Shown here: positions 1 to 10,600 of the stretch, in pieces
Layout: each line of letters starts with the position of its first letter
How positions within the stretch are numbered: position 1 is the stretch's first letter
Source of the DNA: an uncultured Akkermansia sp.
GTDB lineage: Bacteria > Verrucomicrobiota > Verrucomicrobiia > Verrucomicrobiales > Akkermansiaceae
Direction of reading: 5' to 3'
DNA length: 59,509 bases
Assembly: GCA_947589295.1 (NCBI GenBank)
Contig: CANQBZ010000008.1
Coordinates: 1-59,509, forward strand
Program-made: the position numbers and the translations under genes
The notes under the pieces: model-generated
Seen by the model: the letters and a program-made list of their open reading frames with translations, nothing else
Told to the model about the DNA's origin: nothing
The model's database searches: none

Positions 1-401
1 TTATGGATTCGCCCAAAAATCGCCAACTCCTGCCCTCATCATGCTTCCCGCCCATGAATTACATTTTCTTGGGACGGATGTGGCACACATCCTCGCTCCT
101 CGAAAATATTGCCCGACTGCCCCTGTCTCGCTACCGTGCAATGTAGGAAGTTTAATCCGCGAGGGGAGAAGCTCCCATTCTGAGGCATCCTTGATCTTGG
201 TCTCGACAACGCCCAGCTCAACGTGAATGGTGAAAGACGCACATCACGCAAACGAAAACCGACCGGCCCTGCTCTTCGCAAGACCGGTCGAGGGCTTCAA
301 TGTAGTATATGAGCGGAGAGAGTAGGCGCCTGAAAATCCAATGGAAGAACCTGATTGATTCTCGGAGTCGGGCGCCTTGCCCATTGTGAAGTACTGCTCG
401 C
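1..401. other. Non-coding or degenerate region downstream of the MFS gene
   Basis: No convincing gene. On the minus strand a reading frame without a start codon runs from about 243 to a stop at 1-3; its codon composition looks gene-like, but I recognise no family. Positions about 362-394 repeat, imperfectly, the last codons of the neighbouring MFS gene (EQYFTMGKAP against EQYFTTGKMP), although they lie beyond that gene's stop. This suggests the remnant of a second transporter copy or a recombination scar. A hairpin at 260-290 probably ends the MFS transcript. Confidence 0.4.
251..290 (-). terminator. Probable rho-independent terminator of the MFS gene
   Basis: Read on the minus strand, CGACCGG (290-284) pairs perfectly with CCGGTCG (266-260), with a further TCTT/AAGA pairing inside. 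It is followed by a T-rich stretch GTTTTCGTTT (259-250). It lies about 110 nt beyond the MFS stop codon. The stem is 7 bp, so strength is moderate. Confidence 0.5.
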
Positions 402-2486
402 TTACTCCTTTGGCTCCCACTCCGCATCGGGAGGGGCAGGCATTTTGCCCGTCGTGAAGTACTGCTCGATCTCTTCCAGCGTACGTCCCTTCGTCTCTGG
501 GAGGAAGAATGCCGCCGTGATGAAATAAATCACAGTAAAACCGGCCAACGTGAAAAATACGCTTGAATAACCAAGCGCCCCCACCCATGGCAGGAAAGTC
601 CCCGCTATGGTCGTGGAAACTCCTTGATTAATAAGCAGCGCTATAGCCATGCCATTCGCTCGTATCCGCGTAGGCATGAGCTCCGAGAGAGCCAGCCACA
701 CACACACACCCGGTCCGGCTGCATAAAACGAAATGAACACCACAAAGAATGCCGTAACGAACCAACCGGTTAGCGGGGTTGGCTTCATGCCCACTTCAGC
801 GCGGGTGATATTAAGCTTTTCCAAGGAGCCTGGTTCCGGATACTTCTGCCAGAAAAACATGTGATCCAGGAAGGTAGGCTTCGGTACGAAAACGGGATTG
901 ATAATCACTCGGTCACCGTTACGCTCCAGCTCCAGCAGCACCTTCACTACTTCCTCAGGGGATAGCCCATCAGCTAGTTGTGGACGCGTCTTCTCATCCC
1001 GAACCTTGTCAGACAACTGGTACGTCTTCTCCTTTTCGATAGACTCTTTCTTGAGGTCCTCGCAAAAAGCGGATTGGGCAGAGGCAACGTCCACAGCCTC
1101 CATAGCTCCATCCTTGTACGTCTCAGTGGGCAGAGCTTTTCGTACAAAATCGAGCTTAGCCTGGCGGTCAAACTTTTCTGCCACCACCTGGTTGGAAGAG
1201 CCTCCCTGATCGTACGTAACAATGAGCTGCACTCCCGGGGCAACGCTCTCGCCCTGCATAAGCTCGGGATGCTGAGCCGCCGCTGCCTTCACGGCGTCAT
1301 CCACAGAGAGTTTCAGGTAAGCATCTGTGCCGTGGTGCTTGACGACATGCTGTTTAACATAGTCGGTCACATCCACGCGCTGATCTTCTACAGAGAGGAA
1401 CATGGCACCAACTCCGGCCAGCCCAACAATAATCCCCAGCGTACCTACCTTCAGCAGGAAAGTGCGACCTTTCTTATCCACCAGCGATACCGCCACAATT
1501 GTCATGAGCATGTTCACCACCTTGATGGCCATATCCGCCACGTTGGCACTCTCGCCCTCCAGCCCGGCTTGCTGGAATATTTTCACTGAGTAGTTGAGTA
1601 CAGAATTGATACCCGTTGCCTGGGTACAGGCCAACACAATGACCGCCAAGACAAAAGGTATCACATACTTGCGCTGTAGCAAACTATCTCCCGCAGATGC
1701 AGCAGCTATGGCTTTCTCCTCTGCCTCTGCCGCGGCATCTGCTTGCTTCATCTCCGCCAATATCTCCTTGGCAGCAACTTCGCCGTTGTTCGCCGCCAGT
1801 GCAATGAGGGCTTCATCCTCGCGGCCACGGCGGTAGAGCCAGCGGGGGGATTCCTTAAGGCGGAAAGAGCCAAAGAAGAGGATGAGTCCGGGTATCGCTG
1901 AACACCAGAAAATCATCTGCCATGCCAGCATTTTCATCTCATCTGGCACTGTCACATCTGTTGCCGCTCCCACCAACTTCGTGGTCACGTAGCCTATCAC
2001 TGCCGCAAATACCAATCCGACCGTGAGCAAAAACTGGAACATGCCCGTGCCCTTGCCACGCGAAGCGGCATCCAAACATTCTGCCAGATACATAGGCACC
2101 ACCACACCTACCAACCCAGCTGATGCGCCTTGCAAAATTCGACCACCCATAAGCACACCAAAGTAGCCATCTGAGAAGCAGATGATAGGAATGCTCAGCG
2201 TAAAGAGAAAGGCAGAAAGAATGATCACTTTTTTGCGCCCCAACCACTCCGCCAACATTCCGGCAAACAGGGAGGAAATAACCGATCCTAATAGCACAGC
2301 CGCCACCACTACGGATATCTGCGAGGGGGTGTAGGAGGACGTTTCCTCAATATAGGGAACTGCTGCGGCAATCACTCCTACGTCAATACCATACAACAAA
2401 CCTCCTAACCCTGCCATCACCATGAGGTAACGTGCATACCTCCTCACGGAGTCCGACACTGGCGTTTCAGTTAAACTGGTACTCAT
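402..2486 (-). CDS. MFS sugar transporter (sugar porter family) with large periplasmic insert
   Basis: Inner-membrane sugar permease, probably proton-coupled, of the sugar porter branch of the major facilitator superfamily. Twelve membrane segments can be traced. Family marks are GRKK after TM2, ESPRWL after TM6, and PETKGRTLEEIE just after TM12. At 694 residues it is about 200 longer than normal; the extra is a hydrophilic segment at about 362-570 between TM9 and TM10, which by family topology faces the periplasm. I start at the Met of MSTSLTE (2486): 26 upstream in-frame codons are not transporter-like, and a TATAAT box (2496-2501) lies directly upstream, so a start at 2564 would precede the promoter. 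It is divergent from the beta-galactosidase, so a galactoside or monosaccharide substrate is plausible but unproven. Confidence 0.9.
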   Translation of the reverse strand: MSTSLTETPVSDSVRRYARYLMVMAGLGGLLYGIDVGVIAAAVPYIEETSSYTPSQISVVVAAVLLGSVISSLFAGMLAEWLGRKKVIILSAFLFTLSIPIICFSDGYFGVLMGGRILQGASAGLVGVVVPMYLAECLDAASRGKGTGMFQFLLTVGLVFAAVIGYVTTKLVGAATDVTVPDEMKMLAWQMIFWCSAIPGLILFFGSFRLKESPRWLYRRGREDEALIALAANNGEVAAKEILAEMKQADAAAEAEEKAIAAASAGDSLLQRKYVIPFVLAVIVLACTQATGINSVLNYSVKIFQQAGLEGESANVADMAIKVVNMLMTIVAVSLVDKKGRTFLLKVGTLGIIVGLAGVGAMFLSVEDQRVDVTDYVKQHVVKHHGTDAYLKLSVDDAVKAAAAQHPELMQGESVAPGVQLIVTYDQGGSSNQVVAEKFDRQAKLDFVRKALPTETYKDGAMEAVDVASAQSAFCEDLKKESIEKEKTYQLSDKVRDEKTRPQLADGLSPEEVVKVLLELERNGDRVIINPVFVPKPTFLDHMFFWQKYPEPGSLEKLNITRAEVGMKPTPLTGWFVTAFFVVFISFYAAGPGVCVWLALSELMPTRIRANGMAIALLINQGVSTTIAGTFLPWVGALGYSSVFFTLAGFTVIYFITAAFFLPETKGRTLEEIEQYFTTGKMPAPPDAEWEPKE

Positions 2487-2495
2487 AACGTCCGC

Positions 2496-2523
2496 ATTAT
2501 AGCACCTCGGTGCACCAACGCAA
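2496..2523 (-). promoter_or_regulatory. Promoter of the MFS transporter, possibly leaderless
   Basis: On the minus strand, TTGCGT (2523-2518), a 16-nt spacer and a perfect TATAAT (2501-2496). The ATG begins only 10 nt after the -10 box, so the transcript would have almost no 5' leader and no room for a Shine-Dalgarno site. Confidence 0.6.
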
Positions 2524-2781
2524 GCAAATTCAGTTTGCCCCGCCTCCGCCGCGCGGGTTCCCACCTTGTGCGAGAGCAGCCCGATGTCAGGAATAAGGAT
2601 AGTCAGACAAGACAGAGCCGCTCATTGGTTCACCATCCTAAACGGAGCGAGTATGCGCCGCGCGTGGGCGCAGAACGGTGATTGGAAGGCCCTCACCAGT
2701 CCAAATGACCTGAACAATCCTCCGTTGAGATTTCAAAATCTATGGCAACATTCTTTTTTGTAGCCGAAGTCGACTCTAATT

Positions 2782-2805
2782 TTGACAGGGACAAATAATG
2801 TCCCT
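2782..2805 (+). promoter_or_regulatory. Beta-galactosidase promoter with inverted repeat after the -35 box
   Basis: A perfect TTGACA (2782-2787) is followed by the inverted repeat GGGACA-AATAA-TGTCCC (2788-2804), which extends to 7-bp arms AGGGACA/TGTCCCT (2787-2805). The repeat is 17 nt long, the length of an ideal -35/-10 spacer. A good -10 box is not evident (TCCATG at 2805, or TGGATA further on). The placement fits an operator for a repressor that blocks polymerase, but no regulator gene is adjacent. Confidence 0.5.
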
Positions 2806-2875
2806 CCATGGATAGACACTGTAAATTTCAAATAGGATGAAAGAAAATCATGCGCATGAGCGTACAATTCATAGC

Positions 2876-5800
2876 ATGGACACGTGGAAAACGACTTTAA
2901 TCGCAGCTGCTTCTTGCTTCGGTATGCTTAACGCTCAAGAACAAAGTCCCTACCTCCCTAATCCCGACTGGGAGAACCCTCAGCACCTGTCTGAAGGCCG
3001 CGAAGACGCCCGCGCATTTTTTGAACCCTTTGCTAACCGGGAAGAAGCCCTGAAGGGGAAGCGCGAAAACTCATCACGCTGGATGTCACTCAACGGCATG
3101 TGGAAATTTCACTGGGTTCCCAAGCCGGACGAGCGGCCAATAGATTTTTACAAGCCGGAGTACGATGTGAGCGGATGGGCGGATATTGATGTGCCGAGCA
3201 ACTGGCAAATGCGTGGCTACGGCACCCCCATCTACAGTAATCAGCCCTACACCATGGTGCGCGATTGGCCGCGCGTCATGACCCCGCCTCGCGATGATAT
3301 CGAGAAAACCTACACGACCCCAAAAACAGAGCCGAATGCCGTGGGCTCTTACCGGCGAGAGTTTGTGCTCCCGGAGGCATGGGAGGGCATGCGCATCTTC
3401 ATCCGCTTTGATGGAGTTGATTCCTTTTTTTACCTGTTTGTCAATGGTCACAAGGTTGGCTTCTCGAAAGACAGCCGCACGGCTGCCGTGTTTGATATCA
3501 CTCCTTATTTGCACAAGGGAAGCAATATCATCGCTGCGGAGGTTTACCGCTACAGCGATGGCTCTTATCTGGAATGCCAGGATATGTGGCGTCTCTCCGG
3601 CATTTTCCGCGGCGTCAGCGTCATTGCCACCCCGCATGTGTTCGTGCGCGACTTCTTCGTGCACACAGATTTTGCCAAGCGCCCGGATGGCTCGACGAAC
3701 TACGCCGATTGCAACCTGCGCGTGGACGTGGAAATAAGCAACCGTACAGCCGAAGAACAACCCTATGAGGTGGAAGCAGAGCTACTCAGCCGTGATGGTT
3801 CCTCTCGCCTGACCACCTTAGACTCCGTCCGCGGTCGCGTGCAACCCGGGCAAAGCGCGGTGAAGGATATCACGGCTCATGTGTCTTCCCCTCAACTCTG
3901 GAGTGCGGAGAAGCCCAATCTCTACCGTTTGGTGATGTACCTGAAGGATGCCAATGGTCGCGTCTCAGAAACGATTTCGCGTCTCATCGGATTCCGCGAA
4001 GTCAAACTGGAGGGTGGTCGTTTCTTAGTGAATGGCATGCCAGTGAAACTCAAAGGTGTAAACCGTCACGAAAGCCAACACGCCAACGGTCATACAGTCA
4101 CCCCGGAGGAATGCCGCACTGAGCTGCTGCTCATGAAGCGCGGCAACATCAACCACATCCGCAACTCACACTACCCGCAGCCCTCATATTTTTACGAAAT
4201 GTGCGATGAATTGGGCATCTACGTGTGTGATGAAGCCAACATTGAATCCCACGGTTACCATTATGGCGAGCTCTCGCTCTCGCACCCCAAGGAATGGGAG
4301 GCTCAGCATGTGTGGCGCAATAAAAATATGGTCGAGCAAAGCAAGAACAACCCGTGCGTCATCATGTGGTCGTATGGCAACGAGGCGGGCCCTGGCAAAA
4401 ACTTTGAAGCCGTGCGCGATTGGATCAAATCACGCGATCCCTCTCGTCCCACTCAATACGAGCGCAACAATGATCTGGCCGACCTCTGCTCGAACCAGTA
4501 TCCGAGCGTCAACTGGATGCGCGAAGTTGCCGCCCAGAAGCTGGATAAGCCTTGGTATGTTTCTGAATATGCCCACATTCTCTGCAATTCCATGGGTAAT
4601 CTGAAGGATTATTGGGATGCCATTGATACAAGCGATTCCATCATTGGCGGCGCTATCTGGGAATGGATTTACCAATGCTACGACCAGGAGATTACCTCCC
4701 CCGATGGCAAAAAAGTAATTCGCCAGAGCTATGGGGGTGACCGTGGAGAGGAACCCAATGATGGCATTTTCTGCATGAAAGGGGTCATCTACAGCGACCG
4801 CACTCCTTCGCCTGTCTACGATGAGATTCGCAAGGTACACCAAAATGTGGATTGCCGTTTCCTAGGAACCACGTCGGACAGCAAAGGACTGAAATTTGCC
4901 ATCAAAAACAAGCATCTCTTCACCAATCTCAACGAGTATAACGCTCACTGGCAAATTACCGATGAGGGACAGCACGTGCTTGCTCAAGGAGACTTCACCC
5001 TGGATGCAGCTCCCTTGGAAACGAAAGTATGGGAACTCCCGAGTGGCGCCATTCCGGCAAACCAGTTCAAGCCGGATCGCAAGTACTCCCTCAACATCTG
5101 GTTCACCCTTGCCGAAAGTACGCCTTGGGCTGAAAAAGGCTATGTTGTCGCCACCGAACAAGTCATCTTGCCGGATGGCTTTACCGGCTACTCCAGTAAA
5201 TCGCGCATCATGCCTTTGAATACAGACCAAAAACTGGAAGTGCGCAACCACAACTCAGAAGTCCTCATCATCGGAAACAGTTTCTCCCTGTGCATCGACA
5301 AAATTACCGGCGGGATTAAAAATTACATCGTCAACGGAAACGAACTTATCTCCAATAAAGCGACTCTGCATCTCAATTCTTTCCGCGCCCCCCTCGCCAA
5401 CGACAAGTGGGTCATGAATCAATGGCTTCAAAACGGAATGCGTGTGATGCACCACTCCGCGTCCCCCTTGCTCGTTGAGCGCCTCTCCGATGGTGTCGTG
5501 CGCGTCTCCTGCGATGTAACAAGCCGCGGACAACGCAAGGAAAGTCTGGATAGCATGCTCTACGATCATGGAAAGTTCACGCCGGATGACAACGGACCCA
5601 TCACGGAAAAGGACTTCAGCTATTCCACGCAAATCGTCTATACCATCCTTCCCAACGGTTATGTGAATGTCCAAACCGGCGTACTCCCCAAGGCAGAAAA
5701 AGTGGTCCTGCCGCGCTTGGGCTACACCCTCAATTTGCCCGAGAAATTCAACAAGGTGCTTTGGTACGGTCGCGGTCCCGGGGAAAATTACCCGGATCGC

Positions 5801-7309
5801 AAGAGCGGATCCCCCATCGGGGTTTACTCGCGTTCCGTGTCTGATATGGTGGAAAGGTATCCGCTGCCTATGGAAATGGGCAACCGCATGGATACCCGAT
5901 GGGTCGCCGTTACAGATGACCACGGCGTGGGTCTCCTGATCTCCTCCTCGGAAGGTGAAACCCTCAATTTCTCCGCCCTGCCTTATACTGCTCAGGCTCT
6001 CTTTGCCGCTGCGCACCCCGAAGAGCTGCAACCCGCCGGTTACACAATACTGAACATCGACAAGGTGACGCTGGGTCTGGGCGGCGCCTCGTGCGGACCA
6101 CGTCCCCTCGACCGCGACATACCGCTGGCCGCTCCCACTTCTTTCTCTTTCTCCCTGCTACCCATCATGCCCGGAGATAACCCGGTGGAAGTAGGTCGCC
6201 GCTCTCTGCCTCTGGCGGGCGCTGTCACAATCTCCCGCGATGATCTCGGTTATGTACACGCCCACTGCGACACCAAGGACGCTCGCATCAACATGACTTT
6301 GGCGGACGGTACATCCACGACCTACACTCAACCTTTCTTGCAGCGCGAGGAAGGTACCATACGCGCTTATGCCTCCATGGACGGTTGCCTGGACTCCGCT
6401 ACTACCTGGCAGCATTTTGACGCCTGGCGACCGAGCAACCTGTTGCGCATTGTGTCATGTTCCTCGACATCCGGTCAATCAGAGTCTCCATGGCGCCTCA
6501 TTGATGGCCGCAGTGATACGATTTGGCACAGCCAGTGGCATGGACAGCCGGCTCCCTACCCGCACGAAGTTGTCATCGACTTGGGTGTGGATTCCGAATT
6601 GCGTGGCTTCACCATCACCCCGCGCCAGGCGCGTAGTTCCTCCCGTGTTCGCAAAATTGCCTTCTATCTCTCCATGGATGGCCGAAGCTGGACACCCCAG
6701 CCGGCCTGCACTCTGGAAATGGAAGATAGCGACCACGAACAGAGCGTCATTATGCCGGACATGCAAACCGCTCGTTTCGTTAAACTGGTCTGCCTGGAGC
6801 CCATGGTGCCGGATGAACCCTACGCTTCGCTGGCGGAGTTCGTACCCATCGTCACCAAGGTGATGGGTGAATATCCGCCTCATGCCTACTTCTCGGTGAA
6901 TTACGTAAGCTCAGAATTGCCGGGCGTCGGTCAAGCGGTCCACGTGCTGGATGGGAATGAGGAAACCTACTGGCACTCCATGAAAGGGGTAACCGTTGCC
7001 AGTTTCCCGCATGATATACGCTTAGATCTCGGCGGCGAACGCGTCATCAAAGGTATGTTCTATCGCGCAGCGCCCCCCCAGGATGCCCGCATCAAGGATT
7101 ACGAAATCTATGTCAGCCAAGATGGCGCCAACTGGGGCGAACCTGTAGCCCGCGGTTCATTTGCCGATCACACAGACCAGCAGCAGGCTCTCTTCTTCTC
7201 CCCGACGAAAGCTCGCTTCGTACGCTTGGTGGCGTTGAATTCTCACAGTGGTGGAGATTACGCTGCCATTTCAGAGCTCGATGTGATGCCGGCTGATGAA
7301 CAACAGTAA
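2876..7309 (+). CDS. Secreted GH2 beta-galactosidase (LacZ-type) with two C-terminal CBM32-like domains
   Basis: Hydrolyses terminal beta-galactosides, likely from mucin or milk glycans, in the periplasm or at the surface. A signal peptide (MDTWKTTLIAAASCFGMLNA) supports the start at 2876; an in-frame ATG at 2837 would add 13 hydrophilic residues before it. The LacZ-like GH2 fold fills about residues 20-1060. The acid/base is E457 in DEANIESHG and the nucleophile is E564 in SEYAH, matching the E461/E537 regions of E. coli LacZ. Two discoidin (F5/8C, CBM32-like) modules follow at about 1188-1322 and 1335-1472, each with the RFVKLV/RFVRLV strand near its end. Such modules bind galactose or GalNAc residues. 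At 1477 residues it is about 450 longer than E. coli LacZ. It is divergent from the MFS gene, suggesting joint use of released sugar. High GH2 confidence; substrate is inferred. Confidence 0.95.
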   Translation: MDTWKTTLIAAASCFGMLNAQEQSPYLPNPDWENPQHLSEGREDARAFFEPFANREEALKGKRENSSRWMSLNGMWKFHWVPKPDERPIDFYKPEYDVSGWADIDVPSNWQMRGYGTPIYSNQPYTMVRDWPRVMTPPRDDIEKTYTTPKTEPNAVGSYRREFVLPEAWEGMRIFIRFDGVDSFFYLFVNGHKVGFSKDSRTAAVFDITPYLHKGSNIIAAEVYRYSDGSYLECQDMWRLSGIFRGVSVIATPHVFVRDFFVHTDFAKRPDGSTNYADCNLRVDVEISNRTAEEQPYEVEAELLSRDGSSRLTTLDSVRGRVQPGQSAVKDITAHVSSPQLWSAEKPNLYRLVMYLKDANGRVSETISRLIGFREVKLEGGRFLVNGMPVKLKGVNRHESQHANGHTVTPEECRTELLLMKRGNINHIRNSHYPQPSYFYEMCDELGIYVCDEANIESHGYHYGELSLSHPKEWEAQHVWRNKNMVEQSKNNPCVIMWSYGNEAGPGKNFEAVRDWIKSRDPSRPTQYERNNDLADLCSNQYPSVNWMREVAAQKLDKPWYVSEYAHILCNSMGNLKDYWDAIDTSDSIIGGAIWEWIYQCYDQEITSPDGKKVIRQSYGGDRGEEPNDGIFCMKGVIYSDRTPSPVYDEIRKVHQNVDCRFLGTTSDSKGLKFAIKNKHLFTNLNEYNAHWQITDEGQHVLAQGDFTLDAAPLETKVWELPSGAIPANQFKPDRKYSLNIWFTLAESTPWAEKGYVVATEQVILPDGFTGYSSKSRIMPLNTDQKLEVRNHNSEVLIIGNSFSLCIDKITGGIKNYIVNGNELISNKATLHLNSFRAPLANDKWVMNQWLQNGMRVMHHSASPLLVERLSDGVVRVSCDVTSRGQRKESLDSMLYDHGKFTPDDNGPITEKDFSYSTQIVYTILPNGYVNVQTGVLPKAEKVVLPRLGYTLNLPEKFNKVLWYGRGPGENYPDRKSGSPIGVYSRSVSDMVERYPLPMEMGNRMDTRWVAVTDDHGVGLLISSSEGETLNFSALPYTAQALFAAAHPEELQPAGYTILNIDKVTLGLGGASCGPRPLDRDIPLAAPTSFSFSLLPIMPGDNPVEVGRRSLPLAGAVTISRDDLGYVHAHCDTKDARINMTLADGTSTTYTQPFLQREEGTIRAYASMDGCLDSATTWQHFDAWRPSNLLRIVSCSSTSGQSESPWRLIDGRSDTIWHSQWHGQPAPYPHEVVIDLGVDSELRGFTITPRQARSSSRVRKIAFYLSMDGRSWTPQPACTLEMEDSDHEQSVIMPDMQTARFVKLVCLEPMVPDEPYASLAEFVPIVTKVMGEYPPHAYFSVNYVSSELPGVGQAVHVLDGNEETYWHSMKGVTVASFPHDIRLDLGGERVIKGMFYRAAPPQDARIKDYEIYVSQDGANWGEPVARGSFADHTDQQQALFFSPTKARFVRLVALNSHSGGDYAAISELDVMPADEQQ

Positions 7310-7660
7310 TTTGGATACGCGTGCTGCCTCCATCTGCCACAGGGCAACCGCATCGGGAAATGCGGTTGCAGTTGACGAGTTGGAAAATTCGGCGAGCATA
7401 ACTCGCGGAAAAGCGGAGCTGATACGCAGCGGAATTCTTAAATGATGCGGTGTACCGATTTGAAAGGCAGTCGCGGCGAGCCGTGGAAGCGCTTTGCCTC
7501 CTTCGCCCTCCTTTCGAACCAACAAACGTCCGTAATGCTGCCCGCTGCTCCGCTCACGCTCCGCACTTCCCGAACCTCCGGCCCGCTATCTTCTCATATC
7601 GTAATTCGTTAATCGGAAATCGAGGATGCTTTTTGTCCCTTCTCGCTGCCGGGTCCGGGT
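7310..7660. other. Intergenic region between convergent beta-galactosidase and autotransporter AT1
   Basis: Contains a strong hairpin (7344-7369) soon after the beta-galactosidase stop. Short frames here show no known features. No clear terminator for AT1 was seen on the minus strand. Confidence 0.5.
7344..7369 (+). terminator. Hairpin after beta-galactosidase, GCAACCGCAT type
   Basis: GCAACCGCAT (7344-7353) and ATGCGGTTGC (7360-7369) form a perfect 10-bp stem with a 6-nt loop, 35 nt after the stop codon. No T-run follows. A near-identical hairpin follows the deoR-type gene at 46403-46427. Confidence 0.5.
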
Positions 7661-10600
7661 CTAAAAATTGATGCGGTAGCCGACGCTGGCCTCCATGCTC
7701 TTCCAACCTCGGCGCAACTCGACCCCGGCGTCCATGAAGATATCGCCGGCGCGGCTCCCCAGGGGCACGGTGACTCCCACGCCAAACTCCGCACCGAACA
7801 TGCCGACCTCGGCACTGCGCATATTGGCTACATAGTCGCCGCAAGACAGGCGCGTTGCTACTTCGCCCCGGCGGTCGCCTGCATCGGCTTTCAACAATGC
7901 GCGCGCTTCCAGCAGGGCGCTGCGGTTGAGCGCCTGCGCCCCGCCCCGTGCGCTCCAGCGGGCGCCCGCACCCAGCGTCAGTTGCGTGCTGTCCACATCC
8001 TGCACGCCCAATCCCACGTCGCTTCCCGTCTCTTCAAAGCCGTTGAGCGAGGTGTAGCGCACTTCGGCGTTCATGACGAACTCGATGCTCTTGCGCGCCT
8101 CTTCGTCCAGATAAGCGGCGAAAGAAAGCTCGTAGAGCGCCCCAAAAACATAACCGTCCGTGCTGCCGCTTGTCGTGTAGCCCACGGTGGGAATCGTTCG
8201 CCTCGTCTCCACATCGACCATACCTTCGCTGAGCTCCAGCAGGTGCGTCCAATGTCCACTGCGATAACGCAGGAATACGTTTGCGTACACCGTATCCACA
8301 TCGCCCCTCAGCTGATCGACGCCATCGCTCTTCAAATCGTTGTACATGGCGTTCATGGCGAGACCGAGCGTCCAATATTCATCCACGTGCGTCGCCAGAC
8401 CCACACTGCCTCCCCAGCCGCTGAGCCGGAATCCCGGCTCCATTCCATCATCGTCCAGCTCGTGGTATGCGCTCTCCGCATTCAGCCACATGTGGCAGTC
8501 GGGGTCGTCCGTCCCAATGGAAGCGGATGGCAGCCCAAGCGCGCGGTTGCGCAACGAGATGAGTTGACGATGCACATCCTGGCTGACAGCTGGAGCCAGG
8601 GCGCTCAGCGAGGCGCCCATGGCGCCCGCCAAGGTACGAGCCAACGCGCCATGGTTGCCGTTGTTATACAGCTCGATCGTGCGCTCCACCAAGCGATTCA
8701 AATCTGAGTCCGGATCGCTGAGAAGTTTCTGCGCCGCCTGGCTCGTTTGTTCCCCGGTAATTTTCCAAAGGGCCCTGGCGCCCTCCAGTGCGTTGTGTCC
8801 CTCTCCCATCACGGCTTCCTCCAATATATTGTCGGCGGACATCTCCATCTCCAAGTCCACGCGCTGATCCTTCTTGACAATAGCAGCCTTTTTGACGTGC
8901 AGGAAACCGGCCCCGAGCAGTTGGTCCTTCTGCAATTCGATACGGTCTCCTTCTTCAGCCAAGGCTTGCAAGCCATCTGCGCTCTCGTTGAGCTTCACCT
9001 CGCCACTGGCCACTCTGCCCAGCGTAAAGGTATCGCGAGTTGGCATGGCGTTGCCCACCGCTTGCAGTACAAGCTGCGCGCCTCTTTCCATCGTAAAGCT
9101 TTCAAAGTTCAAGCCCGTGCCGCTGGCGGAGCTCAGGGAATTGCTACCGGCAAAGGAAAAAAGCAACGTGGTTTCCGAGCCGCTGCTCAACACGAGATCC
9201 CCCATTGTCCAGCCGGCGTTCCTCCCGCTGCTGCCCAGTACGTCCAACAGCACCACAGCGCCTTTCTCTACCTTCATGTCCCACCCGTAGCCGCCCTTCA
9301 CATTGGAAAAACTCTGCGCGTAATTGCTTGCGGCTATCGTCATGGTGCCGTTGTAGCCGCTTAAGTCACCGCTGAACTCGTGGTGCACATCTTTGACAGT
9401 AATCGTCACATCGCCGTTTCCCCTTATGCCGCCGCCATTGGATTGCAGGCCGTTGAGAGCATACTGCACTGGCGTATCATCCTCAGCGCTTCTTGCTTTC
9501 GTCTGCGGCTCGCCCTTCTCCCCCCTCTCCAAATGCAGCTCAGCTCCCTTCTCCAGCAGCAGGTGGACGTTCTGCAATTTCCCTTCCTTTCCCACGCCGA
9601 CTTTTCCTTGGACGTGGACGATATTCATCTGCTCGTCCTCGGCGCCAATGGTCACGCTTACCTCGGTCTCATTGGCGCTGTCGCTGCTGCCCAACTGAAG
9701 TTCGCCTCCGTTTTTCAACAGAATGTGCTCCTTGCGGTCGGTTGCATACCGAGTCTCACCCTCGGCGCTCACCTTCCCGGCCAGAGACGCGAGAGAACCG
9801 TCGATAACCAATTGCCCGTCATTCCCGTTGGTGAAGGTCACGCCCTGAGCGCCCAGATCGTGGTGGGAAACTTCGCCTTTGCTACCGCTGGCCAAAGTCA
9901 GCGCCCCGGTGTCCATGAAAAGCCCCTGCCCTTCGCTCAAGTCCAGCTTGCCCTCCACTCGCGTGCACCAGTTTGCTCCGTTTTCCGGTTCCTCCGGGTC
10001 CTCATGGCTGATGTGCAACGCGGCGCCCTCGATGGTGATCTTGCCTCTGTATCTCAAGGTGCCGTCCGTCTGCGTCTGCCCATCATCCTGTTTCTCGTAA
10101 CTGTTCTTAAAGGTCACCGTGTTGTTCGTCTTGCCGTCACCGATAATGGTGAGCTCCCCGTCATCGGTGCCCCACAGATTGTGCAGCGTCAAACCGCTTT
10201 GGGTGTAGAACCAACGCCAAGGTATCCTCTCCTCTCCGGAAAAATCAATGCGCGTTTCGCTGTTTATCTCCACACTGTCGTACTTGCCCACAGCGTCGTA
10301 CATATTTTCATCCGGCTCTACCTCCCAATCCGCACCATCATTGTCCTCTGAACTTTCGTACTTCGGTCGCTCGTCGCGCGTGTAGGTCAGCACCAGATCG
10401 CCCTCCGCACTCCACGTGCCATCCCAACCGGACACCGCCAGCTCCTGACTGATCTGCACCTGCTCGTTGCCGTTCCAATCGCTCAAATCCCCTTGCGTCA
10501 CGTGATACCTGACCTCCGTTTGATCCGTGGGCGCCTCAGGCAGACCGTCAATTTCCAAGCTTAGGCTCGCTTTTTCTCCCAGTATAATCTGCCCTTTTGT

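Larger units (their letters stand above)
2487..2875. other. Divergent intergenic region between MFS gene and beta-galactosidase
   Basis: Holds the MFS promoter at its left end and the beta-galactosidase promoter with an inverted repeat at 2782-2805. A 65-codon frame at 2566-2763 has no recognisable features and is probably not a gene. Nothing else was identified. Confidence 0.6.

Noticed and set aside
2566..2763. 65-codon plus-strand frame before the beta-galactosidase
   Set aside because: No known motif, it crosses the promoter region, and composition is not gene-like.
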